This document shows, in pieces, positions 8,294-16,005 of a DNA stretch of 63,294 bases. The DNA is from Rhodococcus sp. IEGM 1381 (lineage in GTDB: Bacteria > Actinomycetota > Actinomycetes > Mycobacteriales > Mycobacteriaceae). The translations under genes were made by a program, and so were the position numbers. Position 1 is the stretch's first letter. The number at the start of each line of letters is the position of its first letter. The stretch is from assembly GCF_030056795.1 (NCBI RefSeq), contig NZ_JASHKQ010000021.1:1-63294 (forward strand), read 5' to 3'. A model generated the notes under the pieces. That model was not told the origin of the DNA. It worked only from the letters and a program-made list of their open reading frames with translations, and searched no databases.

Positions 8294-8530
8294 ATGGAAT
8301 CAGACAACGCGGCGGTCGGACCCGCACAGGACACACGTGAGAACACTGCGACGGGTGCCCAGAGCTTCGGATCCTTCCTGGAAATGTTTCAGAGCGCATC
8401 GACGACGAGCTCGGAGCGCGAGCACTGAATCGCGCGCAGTCGCTCGTCTGCGCCAAGACGGCCACGACGTCGACATCGATGATCCGCACCGACTGATGGC
8501 AGTACTCGAACTCGATCGATCGGTTGCGTT
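8294..8530 (+). pseudogene. Possible decayed ORF, frameshifted
   Basis: Coding-like stretches occur in three frames in turn. An ATG frame at 8294 gives a 44-aa peptide ending in SFLEMFQ. From about 8391 a second frame reads ERIDDELGARALNRAQ. From about 8449 a third reads LRQDGHDVDIDDPHRLMAVL, with GC-rich third positions. Restoring two frames would give one roughly 75-aa protein. The 3' end runs into the antisense of the next gene. I do not recognise a family; it may be a small pseudogene or chance. Confidence 0.3.
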
Positions 8531-8534
8531 GCCG

Positions 8535-9764
8535 TCAGAGCCGTCCGCGGAGAATCATGTTCCAGTAACTGAGGGGCAGGCCGTAGCGGTCGAACAGCCA
8601 GGCTGATCGTCGTGCTTTCAGCGGATCGAGAAACGACGGTAAAGATGGTGTGAGTGACCCGGTTCGGTCGAATTCGGCCGCAATGAGACGGTGGGCGTCG
8701 ATCGTCACCGGTGCCACGGTGTACCCGTCGTACGAGGACATTTCTCGCCCGGCTCTGGCGGCCAGCAGATTGTCGATCAGAACGGCTATCTGCTTTCTCA
8801 GCGCACCGCCGGAAGAATCGGTGTCGATTCCGGCACCGTCACCGGCGGCCCAGATCTCGCTGTGTTCGCGGTGCCGCAGGGTGTGGGGGTCGATGTCGAC
8901 GAGACCGTGCTGTCCGTCTCCGGTCAAATTGGACGATTCGACCCACGGCTGTCCGCGAAACGGGGGCACCAGGTGCAGCATTCGGTAGTCGATGATCTGC
9001 TGTGCGCCGAGGTGATCGGTGACAGTGATCTGCCGAGTTTCGGGGGAAACCGCGGTCACTGCTGTGCGGTGCAGTATTCGGACGCCGAGATCGCGGAGAT
9101 GATCGAGCAACACCGAATCCAGCCGAGGCACATCGAGCAGCACCTCGCGGTCGATCACCAGGGTGATGTCGATGTCGGCGAGTTGCCCTGTCGACCGCCA
9201 GTGGGCGGCAGCCAGGAACAGTGGTTTGAGCGTGGTGCCGGTGCAGCCCACGGGTGGCCGCGGCACTGTGAACACGGCTGTGGCGCGCTTGGGGGCGTCG
9301 CCGACCTGGGCTTGCGGGAAGTGGGAGATCAGTTGCCAGGTCTTCTCTGCTCGACCCAGGTAGTTGCTCGTCACCGCGTCCGAGTCGGCGGCCGCGGTGA
9401 TTCCGGGAAGAGCGTCGTGATCGGGCACCAGACCGGTCCCGATGATCAGGTCCCGATAGCCGTAGCGCCGACCGGACGCGGTCGTGACCACCTTCTCGTA
9501 GGGGTCGACTCGGGCTACCGTATCCTGGATCCAGGTGCTGTTCTTCGGCATCACAGAGCGTTGGGTTCGCTCGGCGTCGCTGAGTCGGGCTTGGCCGGCA
9601 CCGACGTACGACAACAGTGGCTGATAGGTGTGCACGGACTGGGGTTCGATGACTGCTACATCGCTGATACCGAGACGAATGGCGCGTGCGGCCGCACTGA
9701 CGCCCGCGTTGCCGCCGCCGAGAACGAGGACGTCGTGACGGCCGTCGACGCCGGCCGATGTCAA
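8535..9764 (-). CDS. NAD(P)/FAD-dependent oxidoreductase, SQR-like
   Basis: A 409-aa flavoprotein of the two-Rossmann pyridine-nucleotide-disulfide group. The FAD motif VLVLGGGNAGVSAAARA is at the N-terminus, HTYQPLLSYVGAG follows as in sulfide:quinone oxidoreductases, PVGCTGTTLKP supplies a Cys at the SQR-type redox position, and EIWAAGDGAG binds FAD ribityl. The TTG start overlaps the TGA of the STAS gene upstream (TTGA), so translation is coupled. It may oxidise sulfide or another donor with quinone. Only one candidate redox Cys was noticed, so true SQR activity is uncertain. Confidence 0.8.
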   Translation of the reverse strand: MTSAGVDGRHDVLVLGGGNAGVSAAARAIRLGISDVAVIEPQSVHTYQPLLSYVGAGQARLSDAERTQRSVMPKNSTWIQDTVARVDPYEKVVTTASGRRYGYRDLIIGTGLVPDHDALPGITAAADSDAVTSNYLGRAEKTWQLISHFPQAQVGDAPKRATAVFTVPRPPVGCTGTTLKPLFLAAAHWRSTGQLADIDITLVIDREVLLDVPRLDSVLLDHLRDLGVRILHRTAVTAVSPETRQITVTDHLGAQQIIDYRMLHLVPPFRGQPWVESSNLTGDGQHGLVDIDPHTLRHREHSEIWAAGDGAGIDTDSSGGALRKQIAVLIDNLLAARAGREMSSYDGYTVAPVTIDAHRLIAAEFDRTGSLTPSLPSFLDPLKARRSAWLFDRYGLPLSYWNMILRGRL

Positions 9765-10180
9765 GCCGACATCTCTCTGTATGCGAGTGCAGCGTCGAGA
9801 GTGGTGTGAAATGCGGTGCGGCCGAGTGCGTCCGCGGTCAGCGCTCGGGTCAACTCGATCGAGCCGACCACAGCCAGTCGAGTGCCCCACCGGCTCAGAT
9901 GCATGGACGTGGCATCGAGAATCGACGCCGTGCCTGCCGGAACCGCGTCGATCGAGGTCAGATCGAGCACCAACCGAGAACCTTCGACCGATGCGTCACC
10001 GAGCGTCTCGGCCAGTACGCCGAGATCCTGACGACCGAAGTCTCCGGCGACACGAATGACGGTGGCACCGCCGAATTCGGTGACGGTGATGCCGGCACCA
10101 GCAGCCGGTGCCGGAAACACCTGCCGAAGCGACGGTACGACGACGGCGGGAACAGGGTCGATGGACGGTAGAACCGACAA
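9761..10180 (-). CDS. STAS domain protein (anti-sigma factor antagonist-like)
   Basis: A 139-aa protein. The TTG at 10180 is chosen because GAGGAG lies six bases upstream; the open frame continues further without an RBS. The body fits a STAS fold: VIRVAGDFGR, LVLDLTSIDAVPAGTASIL, then TRLAVVGSIELTRAL. Classical antagonists carry a DSSG-like phosphorylated Ser after the LDL strand. Here the region reads AVPAGTAS, so the switch is altered or lost. It is co-translated with the downstream flavoprotein through a 4-nt overlap rather than with an anti-sigma factor, which is unusual. Confidence 0.75.
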   Translation of the reverse strand: MSVLPSIDPVPAVVVPSLRQVFPAPAAGAGITVTEFGGATVIRVAGDFGRQDLGVLAETLGDASVEGSRLVLDLTSIDAVPAGTASILDATSMHLSRWGTRLAVVGSIELTRALTADALGRTAFHTTLDAALAYREMSA

Positions 10181-10427
10181 GAGAATCTCCTCGATGAACG
10201 ACGCGGGGCAGTGATGCCGACGCAGACGTGTGGGCCCGACACGGGCGAACGGCGGCGTTTTCTTCACCGCAGGTTGTCATTGGACTACCCGATTCGTGCG
10301 GTTTCAAGCGGCTTGTTTGCGGCCGGTGCAATCGGGCATACAGTGGCCACCTTCGAGTGGAGTCCACGCTCGGCACACAGCCCGAGAGGGCACGTCTTGC
10401 GATGACGATCTCCGAGAGGACACCTCG

Positions 10428-11114
10428 ATGACGACGGCGGAATTCGATACGTTCAGATCCACCCGCGCGGTTCACGCAGATCCCGGAGTTTATGAGCCGC
10501 AGGATGATTCATGGCTCCTGTGCGAGATGGCGTCGCGGGCCGGGGTGGTGCGGGGTGCCCGTGTGCTGGATATGTGCACCGGTAGCGGTGCCGTGGCGCT
10601 CGCTGCGGCCTCGTTGGGCGCACGCGAAGTGCTGGCGTTCGACATCTCGCCGCTCGCGGTGGCGTGCGCTCGTCGCAACGCAGCTGCTCTCGATGTCGAC
10701 GTGGACGTCCGCCTCGGGTCGTTCGCGGATGCGTCGGTGCTCGAGCCGTTCGACGTGGTTCTGTGCAATCCGCCGTATGTGCCCTCGGAAGCGGTGCCCG
10801 AGGGTGTCGGTCCGCACCGAGCGTGGGACGGCGGCCACGACGGCCGAGTGGTGCTGGATCCGCTGTGCGATGTCGCTCATGACCTGCTCGTTCCCGGCGG
10901 GACCCTGATGGTGGTGCAGTCGGAGTACTCCGACCCTGCACGAACCGAGGCGATGCTACGCCGTACGGGCATGACGGTGTCCGTGGCCGCACGTCGATCG
11001 ATCTCGTTCGGCCCGGTCATGACAGAGAGGGCTGCCTGGCTTCAGCAGGTCGGACTGCTCGAAGCATCCCGCGACATCGAGGATCTGGTGGTCATTCGTG
11101 CCGACCGACGATGA
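10428..11114 (+). CDS. HemK2/MTQ2-like class I SAM methyltransferase
   Basis: A 228-aa methyltransferase. The ATG at 10428 has GAGAGGA upstream. Motif I is VLDMCTGSGAVALAAA, the acidic loop is AFDISPLAVA, and the catalytic NPPY is in DVVLCNPPYVPS. NPPY methyltransferases modify the side-chain amide of Gln in proteins, or exocyclic amines of nucleobases. The short length without the N-terminal PrmC domain fits the HemK2/MTQ2 group. It overlaps the following CDGSH gene by 17 bases, suggesting a shared function or at least a shared transcript. A weak GTTT-N15-GGGCAT promoter-like pair lies at 10315-10339. Confidence 0.85.
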   Translation: MTTAEFDTFRSTRAVHADPGVYEPQDDSWLLCEMASRAGVVRGARVLDMCTGSGAVALAAASLGAREVLAFDISPLAVACARRNAAALDVDVDVRLGSFADASVLEPFDVVLCNPPYVPSEAVPEGVGPHRAWDGGHDGRVVLDPLCDVAHDLLVPGGTLMVVQSEYSDPARTEAMLRRTGMTVSVAARRSISFGPVMTERAAWLQQVGLLEASRDIEDLVVIRADRR

Positions 11115-11388
11115 GGGCGGTGCCATCGGGGGCAACGATGGCACGGCGGCGTCCACAACGAAACGCACCACGGTCCGCATCGTCAAGGGTGGGCCGATTG
11201 TCATCGACGGCCCTGTCGAGATCGAGTTGGACGACGGCACACGAGTGTGTTCCGACCGATTCGCGGTTGCGGTGTGCACATGTCGACGGAGTAAGAACTA
11301 TCCGTTGTGCGACACCAGCCATCGCGCCAAGAAGCGGTCGGCTCAGTCCAGCGAGGACCGACCGGCAGACCAGCGCGACATCACGTGA
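11098..11388 (+). CDS. CDGSH iron-sulfur domain protein
   Basis: A 96-aa protein with one CDGSH-type [2Fe-2S] domain: VCTCRRSKNYPLCDTSH matches C-x-C-x2-S-x3-P-x-C-D-x-S-H, giving three Cys and one His. Thr stands where most members have Gly in CDGSH. The N-terminus is polar without a membrane anchor. The GTG at 11098 overlaps the methyltransferase 3' end by 17 bases. The 3' end overlaps, on the opposite strand, the gene at 11343. It probably carries electrons or Fe-S clusters for the neighbouring heme-oxygenase-like enzyme (inference from context). Confidence 0.88.
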   Translation: MPTDDEGGAIGGNDGTAASTTKRTTVRIVKGGPIVIDGPVEIELDDGTRVCSDRFAVAVCTCRRSKNYPLCDTSHRAKKRSAQSSEDRPADQRDIT

Positions 11389-12350
11389 TCGGCGAGCTCG
11401 TTCTCCACGAAATCCAGTGCGCGCATTCCGAACACCACATCGGCCTCGAGTTCGGGCTCGTCGCGGAGTAAATTGCCGACGACATCGTGCCGGAGTACCT
11501 GCTCGTGCACTGCATCCGCCTCGACGTGCTCTGCGTAGAACGCAATGCATGCCTGGGGTGCCTTCAACCTCTTCAGACCGTGCACGTACCGCTGTGAGCC
11601 CGGCGACGACGTGATCTCGGTTGCGGCAAGGTGTCCGACTGTGGCACCACGGAGTCCTCGGTGCAGACCGAAGAGCGACATCAGGTTCACCCACGCCAGA
11701 GTTTGCGCGGGCACCCGGTCGACGTATCCGAGGTACGACGCATCCAGCTCGGCGGCCACCATGGAGTCGGCCCAGAGTTTCTGGTGGACGCGATCACCCC
11801 GTCCGCCGCCGTACTCGTCGAATTCGACTGCTACATAAGATGCTTTGGCCTGACCGGTCAACCGGGGGATCGCCCAGGCGTGCGGGTCGGCTTCTTTGAG
11901 ATGGTAGATCGACCGATGCACGAAATACTCGCGCATCTGCTCCCACGAACCCTCGTCGCGCAGAAACCACGATGGGCCGGTTCCCGAGGTCGCCTCGACG
12001 GACAGGGAGTCCATCTCTGCGGCCGCATCATGCCCGGGTTCGACGTGCGCCCGAACGTATTCGAGAAAAGCAGATTCCAGAGTGGCTCGCAGGCGAAGAA
12101 GATCGGGGTCCCACTCCCACGCGTCGGCGACACCGTCGAAGCCGCGATAGTGCAATTCGTAGCAGATCAGCAGGGCGAGTTGTACATCGCGTGACGTGGA
12201 ATCGACGTCTGCGAGTGTCGGCAAGATCGAGGTATTGCCCGGGTCACCTGTGGTCAAGCACCGCACGACGGCATTCGAAATCGGCCCGCACGGTACCGGC
12301 AGGACGGGTGAGCGTGCAGCGGTCGGGCGGGCGGACAGAAGCTCGGTCAT
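11343..12350 (-). CDS. Heme-oxygenase-like iron-containing redox enzyme
   Basis: A 335-aa mainly helical protein of the iron-containing redox enzyme family (heme-oxygenase-like diiron proteins). The first metal-ligand region is AVEFDEYGGGRGDRVHQKLW (Glu, Glu, His). The second set is in HLAATEI and FYAEHVEADAVHEQV (Glu, Asp, His). Family members studied elsewhere use a diiron centre and O2 to cleave C-C or oxidise N bonds. The reaction here is unknown. The ATG at 12350 starts MTELLSAR; earlier in-frame starts lack an RBS. It converges on and overlaps the CDGSH gene by 46 bases. Confidence 0.8.
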   Translation of the reverse strand: MTELLSARPTAARSPVLPVPCGPISNAVVRCLTTGDPGNTSILPTLADVDSTSRDVQLALLICYELHYRGFDGVADAWEWDPDLLRLRATLESAFLEYVRAHVEPGHDAAAEMDSLSVEATSGTGPSWFLRDEGSWEQMREYFVHRSIYHLKEADPHAWAIPRLTGQAKASYVAVEFDEYGGGRGDRVHQKLWADSMVAAELDASYLGYVDRVPAQTLAWVNLMSLFGLHRGLRGATVGHLAATEITSSPGSQRYVHGLKRLKAPQACIAFYAEHVEADAVHEQVLRHDVVGNLLRDEPELEADVVFGMRALDFVENELADHVMSRWSAGRSSLD

Positions 12351-12437
12351 ACCTGAGGCTACCCACCGCCGGGCGGTACCAATCACAGTCCGCGCGGCGC
12401 GGATAGTTCGGCTGAAGCCATAGGGCTTCGAATACAG

Positions 12438-12469
12438 CGATGCGGCCCGGAAAATCACGGGCCGCATCG
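12438..12469 (-). terminator. Terminator after the ferritin-like gene
   Basis: A perfect 12-bp inverted repeat (CGATGCGGCCCG at 12438-12449 with 12458-12469) with an 8-base loop lies just after the minus-strand ferritin-like gene. No clear T-run follows. Confidence 0.7.
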
Positions 12470-12484
12470 GTATTCGCAGAAGGA

Positions 12485-13438
12485 TCAGTCGACAGAGATG
12501 ACGTCCTTGGCGATTGCTGCCACGCGCGTCTGTCCTGCGGACACGACTCCATGGCGGTTCTTGTGTGCCTCTTCGTACGTCACGACGGTGCGAACGTCGG
12601 TCGGGTTGGTGAGGTCTTTGATTGCGGCGACGGCGTCCGAGACGTTGAGATCGTCGTAGTCCGCAATCGGCAGTTCGTCGGCGTCGAGGGTTCCGCTGGC
12701 GGAGCGAGCAGTGTGGATCGCGTCGGCGACCGCATCGACACCTTCGCTGCGGGTGACGTCCTCAGCAGCCTCGAGTGCTGCATCGCGGCTCGCGGTCAGC
12801 GTCTTGACTGCGACGTCACCGGCATGTGCACCGCGGCCCAGCAGTGCGCTGAGGCGGTCCGGGGTGGCGCGAGCGGCGTCCAGTGCGCGGTCGAGGCGTC
12901 GTGCCGACCACGTTGCCGGTGCATTGACGATCTTGACCGCTGTACCTGCGGCGGCCTGGAACGGGGTGCGACGCAGTGCTGCGGGTCCGCCCAGAGCGTC
13001 TTCGGCAAGTACCGTCTCGAGCCACTCGACCGTGGCGGTGTGAGCAGTGGCCAGCCGGGTCGCCAGTGCGACGACGGTGGGCTCGTTCGCTGCCGTGGCC
13101 AGAGCCTTGATGTATTTTGCGCGTCCGAGCAACTGCTGCTCGAGTGCGAGATCGCCCAACAGAGCCTCGTCGAACGGCTGAGCCTGCTCGGCGACGGCCT
13201 TGACGGCAGCGAGTGTGCGTCCCAAGAACGGCGACACCAGGTCGGGCAGACCGCCGAGACCGCGGAGGGCTTCCTCGATGGCTGCAGCGCGATCACGCCC
13301 GTTGGCGGCGTTCTGGGTCAATTCCCGACGAACCGCCTCGGTGCGCGCCTGAACGACGCGAGTTTCCGCAATCTGGATTTCCGTGTTCGTCAGCTGCAGT
13401 GCGACGCGCAACTGGGCGATCAAAGTGGATGTGCTCAT
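12485..13438 (-). CDS. Ferritin-like domain protein
   Basis: A 317-aa helical protein with two parts. Residues about 1-160 form a ferritin-like four-helix unit (IKALATAANEPTVVALATRL, AHTATVEWLETVLAE). The C-terminal 60 residues (LPIADYDDLNVSDAVAAI, TYEEAHKNRHGVV) resemble the short tail of actinobacterial lipid-droplet-associated proteins as I remember them. The middle is Ala-rich and helical (RLDRALDAARATPDRLSALL). The start is set by GAAAGGGG before the ATG. A SigF-type promoter lies about 85 bases upstream, suggesting a stress or stationary-phase protein. Metal binding is not assured, since few paired Glu/His ligands are visible. Confidence 0.65.
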   Translation of the reverse strand: MSTSTLIAQLRVALQLTNTEIQIAETRVVQARTEAVRRELTQNAANGRDRAAAIEEALRGLGGLPDLVSPFLGRTLAAVKAVAEQAQPFDEALLGDLALEQQLLGRAKYIKALATAANEPTVVALATRLATAHTATVEWLETVLAEDALGGPAALRRTPFQAAAGTAVKIVNAPATWSARRLDRALDAARATPDRLSALLGRGAHAGDVAVKTLTASRDAALEAAEDVTRSEGVDAVADAIHTARSASGTLDADELPIADYDDLNVSDAVAAIKDLTNPTDVRTVVTYEEAHKNRHGVVSAGQTRVAAIAKDVISVD

Positions 13439-13522
13439 GGTGCTCCCCTTTCGGTTGGGTAATCGATTTTCTGTGGCGATGCCTGCGGGTCGCAGCGTGA
13501 TGCTCGGCCCTGTTCTGTTCGT

Positions 13523-13547
13523 TACCCGTCGGTAGGTTCGGTCAAAC
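13523..13547 (-). promoter_or_regulatory. SigF-type promoter for the ferritin-like gene
   Basis: On the minus strand GTTT (13547-13544) is followed by 16 bases and GGGTA (13527-13523). This matches the mycobacterial SigF consensus GTTT-N15-17-GGGTA and points to the gene starting at 13438. Confidence 0.55.
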
Positions 13548-13650
13548 AGGAGTCGCGGATGTGTGAACAGGGACACGTCGCTGTCGGATGGGCGGGGAGA
13601 TCGCGACGTACGCCGGTTTCGATCGCGTACCGAGTGGACATCCGTGACCG

Positions 13651-14043
13651 ATGAACACCGAGCTCTACACAGCAATCGTTTCCGCCACCGCGACCGGCGT
13701 CACATCCGATGACGGCGTCCTGTCGCTCGGTGTGCGCGAACCCCAACAACTCGGTGGCCCCGGCGAACGCACCAACCCCGAGCAGCTCATGGCCGCGGCC
13801 CTGTCGAGTTGCCTGGTCGAATCGTTGCGCATCGCGCTCGGAACAGTCGGCGGCAGTGTCGACGAACTGGCCGTCAAGGGCACTGTCGTTCTCACCGACT
13901 CCGACGCATCCGGGTACGACGCGAAGTTCTCTTTGGCGGTGTCACTGCCGGGCACGGAGAATCCCGAGGCGATCTTGGCGCAGGCGACGTCGATCTGCCC
14001 GTTTCTCAAGGTGATCGACGCAGTGGACGTAGTCCTCGAATGA
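13651..14043 (+). CDS. OsmC/Ohr family peroxide-detoxifying protein
   Basis: A 130-aa OsmC-fold protein. It has the two redox Cys of the family, in ALSSCLVESL (about residue 55) and TSICPFLKV (about residue 118), plus NPEQLMAAALSS. These proteins reduce organic hydroperoxides using a reactive Cys pair and dithiol donors. The size fits Ohr. It stands alone between the ferritin-like gene (divergent) and a BrkB-type membrane gene 34 bases downstream in the same direction. No OhrR-type repressor is adjacent. Confidence 0.88.
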   Translation: MNTELYTAIVSATATGVTSDDGVLSLGVREPQQLGGPGERTNPEQLMAAALSSCLVESLRIALGTVGGSVDELAVKGTVVLTDSDASGYDAKFSLAVSLPGTENPEAILAQATSICPFLKVIDAVDVVLE

Positions 14044-14077
14044 CGCCGCGACGGCGTTCTGTGACACATTTCCAGTC

Positions 14078-14914
14078 GTGACGACAATTCGTACGCGGGC
14101 GAGTACAGGACTCGGCGCAATCAGAGCAGGGTTCGCCCGCGAGGACACCACTCTGATCGCAGGAGGACTCACGTTCTACGCCGTCATCGCCGTCGTGCCG
14201 CTGTTACTGCTCACGATTCGCGCCACTACTTTTCTGGTTTCGGCGGAGTGGGTACGGTCCGGGTTCGATGCGGTGGCGGCATTGTTGCCCGACGCGCTCG
14301 ACGCACGGGCTGCGGTCGACGGATTGGCTACGGCCGGAATCGAACTCGGTCCGCTCGGGGTCCTGATCTCGATCTTTCCCGCGACGTTCTACGGGGAAGG
14401 CCTGCGCCGGGCGATCGTGCGGTTCGCTCCGACTCGAGAATCGTTCACCGGCTGGCGTGGCCGACTGGCGATGGTGCCGTTCTTCGCCGCAGCCCCGGTG
14501 CTGTTGGCCGGTGTGCTGAGCGTTGCGCGGCTGCTCGAGGCAACGACCGGCGACGGCGGGATCGGTGCGATCACGCTACGCGTGTTCCTCGGTTTCAACT
14601 GTCTATGGCTGATTCTGTCGGTTCCCCTCGCGTGGACCTACCGAGTGATTGCTCCACGGGCGGTGGGTTGGCGGGCTTTGACCGTGGGATCGCTGGTCAC
14701 CTCGTCCATCGTCACCGGGTTCGTGCACGGTTTCATTCTGTTCCTGGCGATTCCGGTGGATCTCGGCGCGCCGTTCGGTGGCCTCACCGCGATCGGCGGG
14801 GCCGTGGCAATCATGCTGTGGATGTTCGTGTTCCATATATTGGCGCTCGCAGGCTGGCTGGTCACCGCGGAGTTCGATCGGCCCGGCGATGCAGCCCGAA
14901 CATCAACTGAGTGA
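14078..14914 (+). CDS. YihY/BrkB family inner-membrane protein
   Basis: A 278-aa polytopic protein with about six hydrophobic segments (for example YAVIAVVPLLLLTIRATTFL, LGVLISIFPATFYGEGLRRA, VPFFAAAPVLLAGVLSVARL, FGGLTAIGGAVAIMLWMFVF). The N-terminal GLTFYAVIAVVPLLL motif is typical of the YihY/BrkB family, whose function remains unclear; it was once misnamed ribonuclease BN. The GTG start follows the ohr-like gene by 34 bases. Its last 53 bases overlap the opposite-strand phosphatidyltransferase gene. Confidence 0.85.
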   Translation: MTTIRTRASTGLGAIRAGFAREDTTLIAGGLTFYAVIAVVPLLLLTIRATTFLVSAEWVRSGFDAVAALLPDALDARAAVDGLATAGIELGPLGVLISIFPATFYGEGLRRAIVRFAPTRESFTGWRGRLAMVPFFAAAPVLLAGVLSVARLLEATTGDGGIGAITLRVFLGFNCLWLILSVPLAWTYRVIAPRAVGWRALTVGSLVTSSIVTGFVHGFILFLAIPVDLGAPFGGLTAIGGAVAIMLWMFVFHILALAGWLVTAEFDRPGDAARTSTE

Positions 14915-15575
14915 AGCCGAGAACGGCCAGTGTGCACGTCACGGAAATACCGATCGTCGCCGAGGTACCGGCACTCGCCGGAGCGGCTCCGGCAACGGTG
15001 GCAGTGACCGCGGCAGCGATCACTCGGGAAGGGCGCTCCCACACCGTCAGAAAACCGACGTCGGGTATACCAGCACCGACTGCCCGGGCCCGGGCCATCT
15101 CGTGTAGCAGTGTCGTCACCCCGACCGCGACGACAAGAGGCATCGGGGCTCCCAGCGCGAATCCGCTCGCAAGCAGCAGCAGATCGCTGCAGCGATCTGC
15201 GACCGTGTCGAGGAGATAACCCCACTGCGATTGGGATCGGCCGATCATGGCGACGCCGCCGTCGATGCTGTCGAGCAGGCCCGAGAGAGCAATGAGCACA
15301 GCGGCAAGCAAGGGAGCCGAGGTGCCGGGCCGAGACAGAGCGACCGCTGCGCCGGCCACGAGGACGGCGGTGAAGGTGACGGCATGGGCGGACACGGATG
15401 CGCGAACCAGCGGGGCGCTCAGTGTGTAGACCACTCGGAGCCACCATCTGACCAACACCGACGAAGACGGATCGATGCCGTTGTGCAGCGTCGACCACGT
15501 CGACAGGTATTCGTCGCGAGTCGCCGGGCGAACCGGGGAATCCCGCTGACTGGACACACTGCGCTGACTGACCAT
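14862..15575 (-). CDS. CDP-alcohol phosphatidyltransferase family membrane protein
   Basis: A 237-aa polytopic enzyme. The start at 15575 (MVSQRSVS) gives the family length. The family motif D-G-x2-A-R-x8-G-x3-D-x3-D appears as DGGVAM, eight residues, then GYLLDTVADRCSD. All metal-binding Asp and Gly are kept, but the Arg after Ala is Met. The family transfers a phosphatidyl or related group from a CDP-linked donor to an alcohol such as inositol, glycerol phosphate or serine. The acceptor is unknown. It converges on the BrkB gene with a 53-base overlap; the small membrane gene at 15677 lies upstream on the same strand. Confidence 0.8.
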   Translation of the reverse strand: MVSQRSVSSQRDSPVRPATRDEYLSTWSTLHNGIDPSSSVLVRWWLRVVYTLSAPLVRASVSAHAVTFTAVLVAGAAVALSRPGTSAPLLAAVLIALSGLLDSIDGGVAMIGRSQSQWGYLLDTVADRCSDLLLLASGFALGAPMPLVVAVGVTTLLHEMARARAVGAGIPDVGFLTVWERPSRVIAAAVTATVAGAAPASAGTSATIGISVTCTLAVLGFTQLMFGLHRRADRTPR

Positions 15576-15676
15576 CGACAATCCTTGCTCGGCACCCGAT
15601 ACGAGGGACCCGACGAGCAACCGAATTGGAGGATGTACGTCGAGACTTGCATCCCGAGTACCCGTCGCCGTCGTTC

Positions 15677-15913
15677 TCAATCGTTGTCGGAGTTGCTCTC
15701 TCGTCTGCGGGCCTTCAGCCGAGAGACCTTGACGCCCGCGGCGACGAGCACGATCAGCCATCCCGAGATCAGTACTCCGCCACCGACGAACGCCGCGCGG
15801 CGTAACGGGTGGGTGTCGGCATAAACGTAACCGACTGTGCCCCATAGCAATGCGACGAAAGCGATGATCGCCATCATGCAGATCATCGAATACAGCGTTC
15901 TGTTCATCTTCAT
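15677..15913 (-). CDS. Small two-helix membrane protein, unknown
   Basis: A 78-aa protein starting MKMNRTLYS; AAGG lies just before the ATG at 15913. It has two hydrophobic helices (about residues 6-26 and 40-62) joined by a short loop with YADTHPLRRAA, and a basic tail (KVSRLKARRRES) that should stay in the cytoplasm. I do not recognise the family. It lies 101 bases upstream of the phosphatidyltransferase on the same strand and may be co-transcribed. Confidence 0.6.
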   Translation of the reverse strand: MKMNRTLYSMICMMAIIAFVALLWGTVGYVYADTHPLRRAAFVGGGVLISGWLIVLVAAGVKVSRLKARRRESNSDND

Positions 15914-16005
15914 CCGACCTTGCTCTTCACTTCGTCCCGACGAGCCTCGACACGTATCTTCCATCGATCTTCACTGAATCATTCGCTCCGACACGGTATT
16001 ACCCG

